Positions 33,296 through 42,640 are shown, counted from the first letter of the stretch. The stretch is DNA of 64,000 bases from Mesorhizobium onobrychidis (GCF_024707545.1 NZ_CP062229.1:6057501-6121500), one strand, 5' to 3'. Made by a program: numbers and translations. The notes: generated by a model from the letters alone, not told the origin.

Positions 33296-33901
33296 TCAGG
33301 CCCCCTGGATGAGTCTTGCGTCCAGCGACTGCATTGCCACGGTGATCAGAGCGTGCAGCCGCTCTTTCGGCACGCCGTCGCGCGCCTGCACCGAGAGACC
33401 GTGCATCAGCGTGGCGTAGTAATCGCCCAACGTTTCGGCATCCGTATCCGGCTTCAGCTCTCCGTCTCGAACGCCTTGCTTCAGTCGCTCGACGATCGAT
33501 GCGGTGCGGGCCAGGCGATGCTCCGCCAGCCAGTGGAGCACGCTGTCGTTTTCAACGGCGCAGTTGGTCGCGGCCGACACCACCATGCAGCCCCGCGGCC
33601 GCCCCGGCCTGGTGTAGGTCTCGACGGCTTCTCGCAACATTCGCTCGATGACCCGCCGGGCGGTCGGTTCCTCCGCCAGCGCGCGAGTGGCGAAGCCGCC
33701 TTCATTGGCCTCGTAAAGCGCCACCGCCTCGCGAAACAGGTCTTCCTTCGAGCCGAAGGCGGCATAGATGCGCGGCGAAGCCAGGCCAAGCATCGATACG
33801 AGGTCGGCCATCGAGGTGCCCTCATAGCCGCGGGTCCAGAAGGCGTCGCGGGCCTTCTCCAGCGCCTTGTCCCGATCGAACTCCCTTGGCCTTCCCGCCA
33901 T
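33296..33901 (-). CDS. TetR-family repressor
   Basis: 201 residues from ATG 33901 (GGAG upstream). The HTH is typical: AFWTRGYEGTSMADLVSMLG, then ASPRIYAAFGSKEDLFREAV. The C-terminal ligand domain is helical (subfamily with GCMVVSAATNCAVEND). It is divergent from an MFS exporter gene, and two related near-palindromes lie in the 103-base gap, so it very likely represses that exporter and itself until a toxic ligand binds. Confidence 0.87.
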   Translation of the reverse strand: MAGRPREFDRDKALEKARDAFWTRGYEGTSMADLVSMLGLASPRIYAAFGSKEDLFREAVALYEANEGGFATRALAEEPTARRVIERMLREAVETYTRPGRPRGCMVVSAATNCAVENDSVLHWLAEHRLARTASIVERLKQGVRDGELKPDTDAETLGDYYATLMHGLSVQARDGVPKERLHALITVAMQSLDARLIQGA

Positions 33902-33915
33902 TGCGATCTCCATTT

Positions 33916-33935
33916 TTTATCAATCAACAAATAAT
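33916..33935. promoter_or_regulatory. TetR operator, site 1
   Basis: TTTATCAATCAACAAATAAT matches 17 of 20 positions of the second site read on the opposite strand. It lies just upstream of the TetR gene start, suited to autorepression. Confidence 0.5.
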
Positions 33936-33961
33936 CCGCTTGACTTCGGATTGCAAACTCA

Positions 33962-33985
33962 ATTCTTTGTCGATCGATAAAGAAT
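33962..33985. promoter_or_regulatory. TetR operator, site 2
   Basis: A 24-bp near-perfect palindrome: ATTCTTT at one end, TCGATCGA in the centre and AAAGAAT at the other, with one mismatched pair (positions 8 and 17). It lies between a TTGACT (33940-33945) and the exporter's start at 34005, so binding would block exporter transcription. Confidence 0.6.
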
Positions 33986-34004
33986 CATCGACATGGAGAT
34001 TGAC

Positions 34005-35432
34005 ATGAGTTCACTCGATCAAGGCGCGCCGTTCACCGGGGCAACAGAGGTCGGCGCGAAGCGCGGCGCCACGCTGGCATTGCTCGCTTTCGCGCAGCTT
34101 ATCATCGCACTCGACCTCAACATCGTCTTCGTGGCGTTGCCGGAAATCGGTGACGGGCTGGGCTTTTCGGGCCAGACCCTGCAATGGGTGGTCAGCGCCT
34201 ACACCGTGTTCACCGGTGGCTTCCTGCTGTTCGGCGGCCGGGCCGCCGACCTGATCGGCCAGCGCCGCGTTTTCATCTTCGCGCTTTGGCTCTATGCGAT
34301 TTCGTCCCTGGTCGGCGGCCTCGCCTGGTCGCCGCAAGTCATCATCGCGGCACGTGCGGTGCAAGGGATCGGCGCCGCGTTCCTGTTCCCGGCCACGCTG
34401 TCGCTGATTAACCGCCTGTTTGCCGAGGGCCCGGAGCGCAACCGGGCGCTTGCGGTCTGGGGCGGCGCCGGAGCGAGCGGCCTGACACTCGGCTCGCTGG
34501 CGGGAGGGCTTCTCGCCAGCGCCTTCGGCTGGCCCTCCGTCTTCTATGTCAACGTGCTTTTGGCCGGGGTCGCCATCGTCGCGGCTTTCGCCATCATTCC
34601 GCGTGACGGCAAGCGGCACGAACACCGCAGCTTCGATCTGCCGGGCGCGCTGGCCGTCACCACCGGCGCAACCTTGCTCGTCTTCGCGCTGGTTCAAGGG
34701 CCCGAATATGGCTGGTGGTCGACTGCGATCATCGCCAGCGCCTTGCTGGCGGTAATTTTCCTAACCACCTTCGCGGTGATAGAGGCCAGGAGCGCCGATC
34801 CGCTGATGCCGCTGCGCCTGTTCCACAACCGCAGCCTCGTCGCCGGCATGACGATCACCTTCCTCTACATGGGGACTTTCGGGGCGCTGCCTTACTTCCT
34901 CACCGTGCTGCTGCAGAACGTGCATGGTTTCACCGCCTTGCAGACCGGCTTGGCGTTCCTGGTGCCATCCATCGCCATCGCGACCGGCACCCAGGTCGGC
35001 GAACGTCTGGCAACGCGTTTTTCGACGCGCGCGACGCTGGTCGGCGGCATGGTCGTCGGCGCGATCGGGACGGCCCTGATGGTATCCGGTGCAGACGCCG
35101 ACAGCAGCTATCTGTCCCTCGTACCCGGCTTGATCATCTCCGGCGTTGGACAAGGCATCGTCTGGACTGCCATGTGGATCGCCGCCGCCTCGGGTGTTTC
35201 CCATGACGAGCAAGGTGTCGCGTCGGGGATGGCTTCCACCATGCTCAATGTCGGCAATGCGATCGGCATGGCGGTGTTGATCGCGATTGCCAACCGCCAT
35301 GTCGGCGGATTGACGGGCGGTGCCTTGAAGACCGCCGTCGCCGACGGCATTCAGGTCGCCTTCTGGCTCGCTGCGGCAGGCATCGTTTTCAGCCTGCTCG
35401 CCGCAATGGTTCTTCCGGGGAAACCAAGATGA
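34005..35432 (+). CDS. MFS drug exporter, DHA2 (14-TM) type
   Basis: 475 residues from ATG 34005 (GGAG six bases upstream). The protein has 14 predicted membrane segments and the DHA2 signatures: LDLNIVFVALPEIGDGLGF in TM1, the loop motif LFGGRAADLIGQRRVF and ARAVQGIGAAFLFPATLSLI. It should expel small toxic compounds using the proton gradient, under control of the divergent TetR. Confidence 0.88.
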   Translation: MSSLDQGAPFTGATEVGAKRGATLALLAFAQLIIALDLNIVFVALPEIGDGLGFSGQTLQWVVSAYTVFTGGFLLFGGRAADLIGQRRVFIFALWLYAISSLVGGLAWSPQVIIAARAVQGIGAAFLFPATLSLINRLFAEGPERNRALAVWGGAGASGLTLGSLAGGLLASAFGWPSVFYVNVLLAGVAIVAAFAIIPRDGKRHEHRSFDLPGALAVTTGATLLVFALVQGPEYGWWSTAIIASALLAVIFLTTFAVIEARSADPLMPLRLFHNRSLVAGMTITFLYMGTFGALPYFLTVLLQNVHGFTALQTGLAFLVPSIAIATGTQVGERLATRFSTRATLVGGMVVGAIGTALMVSGADADSSYLSLVPGLIISGVGQGIVWTAMWIAAASGVSHDEQGVASGMASTMLNVGNAIGMAVLIAIANRHVGGLTGGALKTAVADGIQVAFWLAAAGIVFSLLAAMVLPGKPR

Positions 35433-35473
35433 GGGGGCGGGGCGCCGTGCCGGCCAAATGTCGGCGATGCCTT

Positions 35474-36490
35474 TCAGTTCACCCGGCTGATGCAGAAATC
35501 GATGACGTCGATCAGCGCCGATTTCTGCGGCGTCGCTTCAAGCGGCGCCAGCGCGTCGCGGGCGATCTCGCCGAAATGGCCGGCGCGCCCGATGGTGTCA
35601 GCGATCGCGCCGTGACGGGTCATCAATCCGATCGCCTTTTCCAGCCCGGCGTCGTCGGTGACATTGTCCTCGATGGCGCGCTTCCAGAAGGTGCGCTCGG
35701 CCTTGGTCCCGCGCCGGTAGGCGAGAATCACCGGCAGCGTCACCTTGCCTTCGCGGAAGTCATCGCCGACATTCTTGCCCAGATCCTTGCTGGTGCCGCC
35801 ATAATCCAGCGCATCGTCGATCAGTTGGAAGGCAAGCCCGAGATTCATGCCATAGGAGCGCAGCGCCGCGCGATCGTTTCGCGTCGCCTGGGCGATGACC
35901 GGACCGACCTCGGCGGCGGCCGAGAACAGGGCCGCGGTCTTGGCCTTGATCACCGCGAAATGTTCATCCTCGGTGGTTTCGAGGTTTTTGGCGGCGGCGA
36001 GCTGCATCACCTCGCCCTCGGCAATGATCGAGGCGGCGCTGGACAGGATGTCGAGCGCTTCCAGCGAACCGACATCGACCATCATGCGGAAAGCCTGGCC
36101 GAGCAGGAAATCGCCGACCAGCACGCTCGCCTGGTTGCCCCAGATCATGCGGGCGGTCTTCTTGCCGCGCCGCATGCCGCTCTCGTCGACGACATCGTCG
36201 TGGAGGAGCGTGGCGGTATGCATGAACTCGACTGATGTGGCGAGCTTGACATGGCCTTCGCCGGAATAGCCGAACATCTGGGCTGAGGCGAGCGTCAGCA
36301 TCGGCCTCAGCCGCTTGCCACCCGAAGAGATCAGGTGGTTGGCAATCTCCGGGATCATCTCGACGTTGGAACCGGCCTTCGACAGGATCAATTTGTTGAC
36401 GCGCCCCATATCGGCCGAAGTCAGGTCGATGAGATCCTTGATGGACGCGGCTTCCCGCTTCCCGTTTTCAATGTTGAGAACGACACCCAC
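35474..36490 (-). CDS. ispB: Polyprenyl (octa/decaprenyl) diphosphate synthase
   Basis: 338 residues from GTG 36490, with GGAG six bases upstream; longer frames upstream are not family sequence. Both Asp-rich motifs are present: LLHDDVVDESGMRRG (FARM) and FQLIDDALDY (SARM). GGKRLRPML and GDFLLGQAF are also typical. The enzyme builds the ubiquinone side chain from isopentenyl diphosphate; in rhizobia the tail is usually ten units, so the name ddsA may also apply. Works with UbiA (20.6 kb) and, for precursors, IspE (38.9 kb). Confidence 0.93.
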   Translation of the reverse strand: MGVVLNIENGKREAASIKDLIDLTSADMGRVNKLILSKAGSNVEMIPEIANHLISSGGKRLRPMLTLASAQMFGYSGEGHVKLATSVEFMHTATLLHDDVVDESGMRRGKKTARMIWGNQASVLVGDFLLGQAFRMMVDVGSLEALDILSSAASIIAEGEVMQLAAAKNLETTEDEHFAVIKAKTAALFSAAAEVGPVIAQATRNDRAALRSYGMNLGLAFQLIDDALDYGGTSKDLGKNVGDDFREGKVTLPVILAYRRGTKAERTFWKRAIEDNVTDDAGLEKAIGLMTRHGAIADTIGRAGHFGEIARDALAPLEATPQKSALIDVIDFCISRVN

Positions 36491-36652
36491 GACAAACTCC
36501 CGTCTTAAGTCACGCGCACGACGGCACCCCGATACCGCTGCAGACTCTAGGGCGGTACCCACAGGCACGGCAAGAGGCGATTTGGCGCGGTCGAGGTGGC
36601 GACGGGAGCCACCCACGTTTACATAGACGCTGCAACCTGCGAGTTTTGTCCG

Positions 36653-36877
36653 ATGATAGAGCTTATCCGCACCAACGATGCCGTGATCATCTCCTTTGTC
36701 GAATCGCTGATGCGCGATGCCGGCATCGGCTGTTTCGTCGCCGACCAGAACATGAGCGTGCTCGACGGTTCGATCGGCATCCTGCCCCGGCGCATCATGG
36801 TCGACGCCGACCAGGCCGATGCGGCGCGGCGCATCCTGACGGATGCCGGCATCGCCAACGAGATGCGCCAGACATAA
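36653..36877 (+). CDS. DUF2007-domain protein
   Basis: 74 residues (MIELIRTNDAVIISFVESLM start). ADQNMSVLDGSIGILPRRIM and VDADQADAARRILTDAG match the DUF2007 putative signal-transducing domain. Its TAA overlaps the ATG of the methyltransferase (TAATG), so the two are coupled. Divergent from the polyprenyl synthase gene. Confidence 0.78.
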   Translation: MIELIRTNDAVIISFVESLMRDAGIGCFVADQNMSVLDGSIGILPRRIMVDADQADAARRILTDAGIANEMRQT

Positions 36878-37677
36878 TGTCCGCGGCGCGCGCCACCCTT
36901 GTTCAGGACACGCCGGCCCATACGGTCGATGCCTTCCATCGCGGGCGGTTCTGGCTGGTGCAGCCGAAACAGGCCGGCCATCGCGCCGGCATGGACGCCA
37001 TGATGCTGGCGGCCTCCGTGCCGTCCACCTTCGCCGGGCGCCTTGCCGATTTCGGCGCGGGTGCCGGCGCCGCAGGCCTGGCCGTGCTGTCGCGCTGTCC
37101 TGATGCCGAGGCCGTGCTCATCGAACGGTCTCCGGAAATGGCAGCCTTCGCCGCAACGACGCTTGCCCACCCCGGCAATGCGCATCTCAACGACCGCGCC
37201 TCGGTGCTCGCCGCCGATGTCGCGCTGTCGGGCCAAGCGCGAACAGCCGCCGGGCTTGCCGACAACTCCTTCGATTTCGTCATCATGAACCCGCCCTTCA
37301 ATGCCGCCGAGGATCGCGCCACGCCCGACCTGCTCAGAAAGGCGGCGCATGTCATGGAGGAGGGGCTGTTCGACAGCTGGATCCGAAGTGCGGCTGCCGT
37401 GGTCAGGCCGCGCGGCGGTCTTGCCGTGATTGCCAGGCCCGATCAGCTCGGCGCCATCCTCGATGCGATATCGGGCCGCTTCGGCGACGCCAAGCTGCTG
37501 GCCGTTCACCCTCGCCCCGAGGCAGCGGCGATCCGCATTGTCGTCAGGGCAATACTTGGCGCACGCGGAAAACTGTCGATCCGCCCGCCGCTGATGCTGC
37601 ACGCACGATCGGGTGACGGCGCGACGGAGCGGACCGAGATGATCAACAACGGGCTGGCTTCGCTGTTCGGCGACTAA
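36877..37677 (+). CDS. tRNA1(Val) (adenine-N6)-methyltransferase-like protein
   Basis: 266 residues. A class I SAM domain with LADFGAGAGAAGLAVLSRCP (motif I) and FDFVIMNPPFN (the NPPF catalytic motif of N6-adenine methyltransferases), as in TrmN6/YfiC that methylates A37 of tRNA-Val. The preceding QAGHRAGMDAMMLAASVP is also typical. Coupled to the DUF2007 gene. Substrate is inferred from family. Confidence 0.83.
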   Translation: MSAARATLVQDTPAHTVDAFHRGRFWLVQPKQAGHRAGMDAMMLAASVPSTFAGRLADFGAGAGAAGLAVLSRCPDAEAVLIERSPEMAAFAATTLAHPGNAHLNDRASVLAADVALSGQARTAAGLADNSFDFVIMNPPFNAAEDRATPDLLRKAAHVMEEGLFDSWIRSAAAVVRPRGGLAVIARPDQLGAILDAISGRFGDAKLLAVHPRPEAAAIRIVVRAILGARGKLSIRPPLMLHARSGDGATERTEMINNGLASLFGD

Positions 37678-37761
37678 CCCTTTTTGGCCGGCCCGGCGTC
37701 GCGGCATTGCCGTTGGCCGGCGAATCCCTACATGCCTTCAAGCCAATCGAGCGGAGACCCC

Positions 37762-38628
37762 GTGAAACGCTTCCTGAACCGCCTGCTGCCGAAATCCTGG
37801 CGCTCCGACATCGTCATCATTCCCGTCATCCGGCTGCACGGCACCATCATGCCAGGCGGCGGCCAGTTCCGGCCGAGCCTGTCGCTCGCGTCCACCGCCG
37901 GCCCTATCGAGAGGGCGTTTTCCTTCGATGCGCCCGTGGTCGCCATTTCGATCAATTCGCCAGGCGGCTCGCCGGTGCAGTCGCGGCTGATCTTCAGACG
38001 CATCCGCGACCTGGCGACCGAGAAGAACAAAAAGGTTTTGGTCTTCGTCGAGGACGTGGCGGCTTCGGGCGGCTACATGATCGCGATCGCCGGCGACGAG
38101 ATATTTGCCGATCCGTCCTCCATCGTCGGTTCGATCGGCGTGGTGTCGGCCTCGTTCGGCTTTCCCGAGCTGTTGAAGAAGATCGGCGTCGAGCGCCGCG
38201 TCCATACTGCCGGCCAGAACAAAGCGGTGCTCGATCCGTTTAAGCCCGAGAAGAAGGAAGATATCGAGCGGCTGAAGGCGCTGCAGCTCGATGTCCACGA
38301 GACCTTCATCGACCTCGTCAAGGACCGGCGCGGGCCCAAGCTCAAGGACGACCCGGACCTGTTCACCGGCCTGTTCTGGACCGGCAAGAAGGGGATGGAA
38401 CTCGGCCTTGTCGATGCGCTCGGCGATATGCGCAGCGTGCTGAAGACCCGTTTCGGGCCAAAGACCCAGCTCAAACTGATCACGGGGCCGCGCGGCCTGT
38501 TCGGCCGGTTCGGCTGGTTCGGCTCGAGCAGAGGGGGTTTTTCGGCGCCCGATATCGCCGCGGCTGCCGCAAGCGGCGCGATCGATGCGGCGGAAGAGCG
38601 CGCGCTATGGGCGCGCTTCGGGCTTTGA
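37762..38628 (+). CDS. S49 family serine peptidase (SohB/SppA-like)
   Basis: 288 residues from GTG 37762 (GGAG five bases upstream). The ClpP-like fold shows AISINSPGGSPVQSRLIFR, the serine in EDVAASGGYMIAIAGDEIF and the lysine in AGQNKAVLDPFK, a Ser-Lys dyad as in SppA. An N-terminal membrane anchor is weak, so it may be peripheral. The family cleaves membrane-embedded remnants such as signal peptides. Followed by a small membrane protein gene. Confidence 0.88.
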   Translation: MKRFLNRLLPKSWRSDIVIIPVIRLHGTIMPGGGQFRPSLSLASTAGPIERAFSFDAPVVAISINSPGGSPVQSRLIFRRIRDLATEKNKKVLVFVEDVAASGGYMIAIAGDEIFADPSSIVGSIGVVSASFGFPELLKKIGVERRVHTAGQNKAVLDPFKPEKKEDIERLKALQLDVHETFIDLVKDRRGPKLKDDPDLFTGLFWTGKKGMELGLVDALGDMRSVLKTRFGPKTQLKLITGPRGLFGRFGWFGSSRGGFSAPDIAAAAASGAIDAAEERALWARFGL

Positions 38629-38710
38629 AAAACCGGTAAAAGCGTTTAACTTAAAGGCTTGACCGGCCCGACCGGCCGCCGCAGTCGGCCTTGCGAGGGA
38701 GGAGTTTGAC

Positions 38711-38896
38711 ATGCCACAGATCATTTTCTTCATCGCAGTCGGCCTGCTCGCCTATTTCGGCTATCGCTCCTTCGTCAGGGAAGCCGAGCGCGTGACGGCC
38801 AAGATACGGCGCACCGAAAAGCAGACTACCAACGGCACAATGGGCACGCTGGTCAAGGACCCGAAGACCGGCGAATACCGTCTGGCCAAGGACTGA
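38711..38896 (+). CDS. Small membrane protein
   Basis: 61 residues preceded by GGGAGGAG. One N-terminal membrane segment (IIFFIAVGLLAYFGY) and a basic cytoplasmic tail ending in TLVKDPKTGEYRLAKD. A small conserved rhizobial type, no function known. Lies between the S49 peptidase and ispE. Confidence 0.7.
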   Translation: MPQIIFFIAVGLLAYFGYRSFVREAERVTAKIRRTEKQTTNGTMGTLVKDPKTGEYRLAKD

Positions 38897-38921
38897 CATC
38901 ATCCCGCTCGAGACTGACCCC

Positions 38922-39824
38922 GTGGATTCCGGCATCACCGTCCGGGCATTGCATGCGCATGCCAAGATAAATCTCGCGCTGCACGTCACCGGCAGGCGCG
39001 CCGACGGCTATCACATGATCGAGAGCCTGGCGGTGTTCACGCGCTTCGGCGACCGGGTCGAGATCGAGCTTGCCGACAGCGACGGGTTTTCCGTGTCGGG
39101 CCGATACGCGTCTGCGGTCCCGCTCGACGACAGCAATCTGGTCGTGAAAGCGCGCGACGCGTTGCGAGAGCGGGCCGGTCAGCGGCATACGCCGCCGGTC
39201 GCCATCAGGCTCGAAAAGAACCTGCCGGTCGCATCCGGCGTCGGCGGCGGGTCGAGCGACGCCGCAACGGTGCTGCGTGGGTTGGCTGAGACATGGAGAC
39301 TGGACCTCGACGACGCCGAACTGGCGCGGATCGGCCTCTCTCTGGGCGCCGACGTTCCCATGTGCCTTACGGCAAAGCCGCTGATCGCGCGCGGTGTTGG
39401 CGACGAACTGTCGACCGTGCCGGACTTTCCCGCACTCGGGCTGGTTCTCGTCAACCCCGGCACCGCCATCTCCACGGCCGAGGTGTTCAATGCGCTTTCC
39501 GGTCGCGACAATGAGGGACTGCCGCCGCTGCCGCGCGACGTCGACTTCCACAGCATCCGCAACTGGCTGGAGATCACGCGCAACGATCTCGAGCCCGCGG
39601 CGCGGGCGATCCAACCCGCCATCGGCAAGGCGCTTTCGGTGCTCAACAAGGCCGGAGCGGGGTTCGCGCGAATGTCGGGTTCCGGGGCGACTTGCTTCGG
39701 GCTGTTCGAGACCGGCAATGTCGCCAAGCGCGCGGCCGTCGATATCCGCTGCCGCCATCCCGACTGGTTCGTCGCCGCGACGCGAAGCATGACATCGGAG
39801 GCTGACACGCATGGCCAGGATTGA
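38922..39824 (+). CDS. ispE: 4-diphosphocytidyl-2-C-methyl-D-erythritol kinase
   Basis: 300 residues from a GTG start. The GHMP kinase ATP loop is LPVASGVGGGSSDAATVL; AKINLALHVTGRRADGYH at the N-terminus and FARMSGSGATCFGLF near the C-terminus are diagnostic. It phosphorylates CDP-methylerythritol in the MEP isoprenoid pathway. Its 3' end overlaps moaB by 14 bases. Confidence 0.94.
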   Translation: MDSGITVRALHAHAKINLALHVTGRRADGYHMIESLAVFTRFGDRVEIELADSDGFSVSGRYASAVPLDDSNLVVKARDALRERAGQRHTPPVAIRLEKNLPVASGVGGGSSDAATVLRGLAETWRLDLDDAELARIGLSLGADVPMCLTAKPLIARGVGDELSTVPDFPALGLVLVNPGTAISTAEVFNALSGRDNEGLPPLPRDVDFHSIRNWLEITRNDLEPAARAIQPAIGKALSVLNKAGAGFARMSGSGATCFGLFETGNVAKRAAVDIRCRHPDWFVAATRSMTSEADTHGQD

Positions 39825-40368
39825 CGAGAGCCGCTCCTTCATTCCCGTGCGCATCGCGGTGCTGGCCGTTTCCGATACGCGCAGCCTCGCCGACGACAAA
39901 TCCGGCGAAACGCTGGCCGACCGCATCGTGGAGGCCGGCCATATCCTGGCCGCCCGCGACATCGTCACCGACGACCGCGAAAAAATCCGCGACAAGGTTC
40001 TGGGCTGGTCGAGGGACGACGCGATCGATGTCGTCATCACCACCGGCGGCACCGGCTTTACCGGCCGCGATGTGACGCCGGAGGCGCTGGAGCCGATCTT
40101 CGAAAAGCGCATGGACGGCTTTTCCGAAGTGTTCCACCGCATTTCCTATGACAAGATCGGCACTTCGACGATCCAGAGCCGGGCGACCGGCGGCGTCGTC
40201 AACGCGACCTTCGTTTTCGTGCTGCCGGGTTCGCCCGGCGCCTGCAAGGACGCCTGGGACGGCATTCTGAAGCCGCAGCTCGACTACCGGCACATGCCCT
40301 GCAACTTCGTCGAGATCATGCCGCGCCTGGACGAGCATCTGCGACGCGGCGGCACCAAAACAAGTTAG
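39811..40368 (+). CDS. moaB: Molybdenum cofactor biosynthesis protein B
   Basis: 185 residues. The MoaB/MogA fold signature VVITTGGTGFTGRDVTPEAL and the phosphate-binding VLPGSPGACKDAW are present. MoaB-type proteins adenylate molybdopterin before metal insertion. The start lies 14 bases inside ispE; the pair is co-translated. Confidence 0.92.
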   Translation: MARIDESRSFIPVRIAVLAVSDTRSLADDKSGETLADRIVEAGHILAARDIVTDDREKIRDKVLGWSRDDAIDVVITTGGTGFTGRDVTPEALEPIFEKRMDGFSEVFHRISYDKIGTSTIQSRATGGVVNATFVFVLPGSPGACKDAWDGILKPQLDYRHMPCNFVEIMPRLDEHLRRGGTKTS

Positions 40369-40396
40369 GTTCCCAAGGCTGTTTCGGGGCCAAAAA

Positions 40397-41371
40397 TCAG
40401 CGAATAACCGGCTCGCCGTGGAACCGCCGGCGCGAGGGCGGCGAAACGCCGAAGCCGACTTCCATCATCAGCCGCGGTTTGCGCGTCGGCACGGTGCCCA
40501 TGTGGAAGCCGAAGGGATCCTCGACAAAGCCCAAACCCGCCTCGCCGGTCAGCGTAATCGGGCTCTGCACGCCGTAGACATTCAGAACCTCTTCCGCGGG
40601 ATGGCCGACGAGAAGCGTCATCTGATGCTTGAGGATGCGGCGATTATGGCTGCCGCGAACATAGACATGCGGACCGGTCTCGGCATCGACCGGATTGAGA
40701 TAGAAGAAGAATTTCAGCATCCGCCAATCGTCGAGATCGAAGTGGTATTTGCCAAGCGACGCCAGGTTCTTCTCGGCGTCGGAGACGGAGCTTGTCGGAA
40801 AGCTCCACCAGACGCGCGTGGTGATCAGCTTCGCCTGGCTGCCGAGATAGTGGGCGGCGATGTCGAGAAGCAGCGGGTCGCGCTGCACGGTAAGCGCAGC
40901 GTTGCAGTCGAGAATCCGCTCGAAAAAGTGGCCGCTGAGCAATGGACGGCCGAAGTGCTTCTCGGCCTCCGCATGCTTGGCTGGCAGGAACTCCAGGCGA
41001 CGATCGAAATTGCCGAAGCAAGGCGTGCGCTGCGCAAAGCTGGCGATTTCCTCGTGGATCGACGACGGCAGGGCAAGCCCGGAAAAGAGGCCGTCCGAGC
41101 GGAGCGCGCCGACCACCGCGTCACGATCGACGCCGGTGAGCATCGTCTCCTCGGCTCTTTGTGCGGGTCGAACCGGTTTTGCCCCACGCCAATGCAACCG
41201 CCGCGCCGGCATGGTGCGCGCCAGCATGAACATCGGCAACCATGCCGGATTCTCGCGAAGGTCCGACAGATAGGTTGGAATCCGAACGGCAATGCGGCGC
41301 AGCAGGCTACCGTTTCGAGCGATCGACTCGAGGCTTGCAGCACCGGATTTGTCAGGACTTGAAAGGGCCAT
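40397..41371 (-). CDS. Phytanoyl-CoA dioxygenase (PhyH)-like protein
   Basis: 324 residues. A double-stranded beta-helix core is suggested by YHFDLDDWRMLKFFFYLN (the H-x-D iron ligands), TGPHVYVRGSHNRR and the distal His/Arg region FHMGTVPTRKPRLMMEVGFG. Such proteins are Fe(II)/2-oxoglutarate oxygenases. The substrate is unknown. It is convergent with moaB and has a perfect 15-bp dyad 110 bases upstream of its start. Confidence 0.75.
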   Translation of the reverse strand: MALSSPDKSGAASLESIARNGSLLRRIAVRIPTYLSDLRENPAWLPMFMLARTMPARRLHWRGAKPVRPAQRAEETMLTGVDRDAVVGALRSDGLFSGLALPSSIHEEIASFAQRTPCFGNFDRRLEFLPAKHAEAEKHFGRPLLSGHFFERILDCNAALTVQRDPLLLDIAAHYLGSQAKLITTRVWWSFPTSSVSDAEKNLASLGKYHFDLDDWRMLKFFFYLNPVDAETGPHVYVRGSHNRRILKHQMTLLVGHPAEEVLNVYGVQSPITLTGEAGLGFVEDPFGFHMGTVPTRKPRLMMEVGFGVSPPSRRRFHGEPVIR

Positions 41372-41481
41372 CAGGATTCTCAGCTACGAGGGCAGCATCG
41401 ACGAAGCGTCGGTCGCTCACCGCTCCGGCGTTAGCCGAACCATTCGCCCGCATCAAAGGAATGGTAATCCCCGGTAAGGTT

Positions 41482-41496
41482 TTGTGCAATGCACAA
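41482..41496. promoter_or_regulatory. Perfect dyad upstream of PhyH-like gene
   Basis: TTGTGCAATGCACAA has six-base arms around AAT. It lies in the gap between the PhyH-like gene (start 41371) and the convergent-facing metallo-hydrolase gene end at 41620. Placed to be an operator for the PhyH-like gene; the protein that binds is unknown. Confidence 0.35.
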
Positions 41497-41619
41497 TGAA
41501 AAGATCTGTCGCAAACTTTGTGGCAAGCTTGACGGAGCATTAATATTCTTTGGTTTCGCGACAGCAAGTGTTTTGAGCGAAGTGGAACGCGCACGGCAGA
41601 GATAATCGAGATGAAGCGA

Positions 41620-42447
41620 TCAAACCCCTTCGAGGATGATGATCGTCGGCCGGTCGGGCAGGGTCTTCAGCGAAACCGTCAGCGACCGGCCGGACAGGAA
41701 TTCCACCGCGAAATCGTCGCCCATCCTGCCTGTGAATTCGCTGATCGGAGTCGCATGGCGATGCATCGGCAGGATCATCGAGGAATAGAGCCGCGCGGTG
41801 ATTTCGGTCATCCGGTCGAGCGACAGCGTCATGCCGCCGTCGATAGGCACCATAAGGATGTCGAGCCGGCCGATGGCGCCGTAATGCGCGTCCTCCAGCC
41901 GGTGGTGCAGATGGCCGAGATGGCCGATGCAGAGCCCCGCCACTTCGAAAATGAAGATGGAATTGCCGTCCTTGCCGCGATCGCCGCCATTGCGGATATC
42001 CGTCGGCACGTTGCGGATGTAGACATCGTCCACGACAAGCGCGTGCCGCGCCGGACCGCCGTCCGGATTCCAGCCGCGCAGCACATATTCGATGGCGGGA
42101 TCCGGATGGTCCGAATAATGGGTGCGGTGGGCCTTGTTCATGGTCACCACGCGCGGCAGCGGGTCAGCGCCGTAGACGCCGGAAAAGTCGGTGGCGATCC
42201 TGACGCCGGCGGGCGTCTCGATGATGTAGGTCGAATGGCCGGCATAGGTGATCGTAACGTCGCCGTCGACGAAAGCCTCGGCCAGCGGAGGCGTCTGCGC
42301 CTTTGGCGCTGTGAAGCTGGCATAGGTGGCCGACGGCAGCGCTTCGGCGATCGCAACGCATCTCGACGGCGGCGGCTCTTCCTGGGCCGACGCGGCGAAC
42401 GGCCAGAAAGCCAGGGTCAGCAGAACGGTGGCAGATAGGCGGAGCAT
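41620..42447 (-). CDS. Exported MBL-fold metallo-hydrolase-like protein
   Basis: 275 residues with a signal peptide (LRLSATVLLTLAFWPFAASA). The beta-lactamase-fold pattern of the UlaG type is visible: DVTITYAGHSTYIIETPAGV, RIATDFSGVYG, THYSDHPD, IGHLGHLHHRL and MVPIDGGMTL, with His/Asp residues suited to bind metal. Substrate unknown. Neighbour cyclase on the same strand also has a signal peptide, so both may act in the periplasm. Confidence 0.72.
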   Translation of the reverse strand: MLRLSATVLLTLAFWPFAASAQEEPPPSRCVAIAEALPSATYASFTAPKAQTPPLAEAFVDGDVTITYAGHSTYIIETPAGVRIATDFSGVYGADPLPRVVTMNKAHRTHYSDHPDPAIEYVLRGWNPDGGPARHALVVDDVYIRNVPTDIRNGGDRGKDGNSIFIFEVAGLCIGHLGHLHHRLEDAHYGAIGRLDILMVPIDGGMTLSLDRMTEITARLYSSMILPMHRHATPISEFTGRMGDDFAVEFLSGRSLTVSLKTLPDRPTIIILEGV

Positions 42448-42640
42448 GACTGCCTCCCGTGGCAGGATCGGCGCTCATGCCACGATAGCGCCAGCAATTG
42501 TGATGGCTATCATCGGGACAGTCACGTTTTCGCGAGCGCCGGAGGGGCTGGTCGTCTGGACCTTTTGTCCCGACTTGCGCGACAAATCGCGTGGAATGGG
42601 ACGCGCCACGGCCCGGTCTCCAGATCGATATCGCCAGCGA

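Noticed and set aside
35429..36235. 268-codon plus-strand frame
   Set aside because: Antisense to the polyprenyl diphosphate synthase gene, which carries both Asp-rich motifs.
42448..42640. Continuation of the cyclase or an additional gene
   Set aside because: Frames here are short shadows; no start signals. Treated as intergenic.
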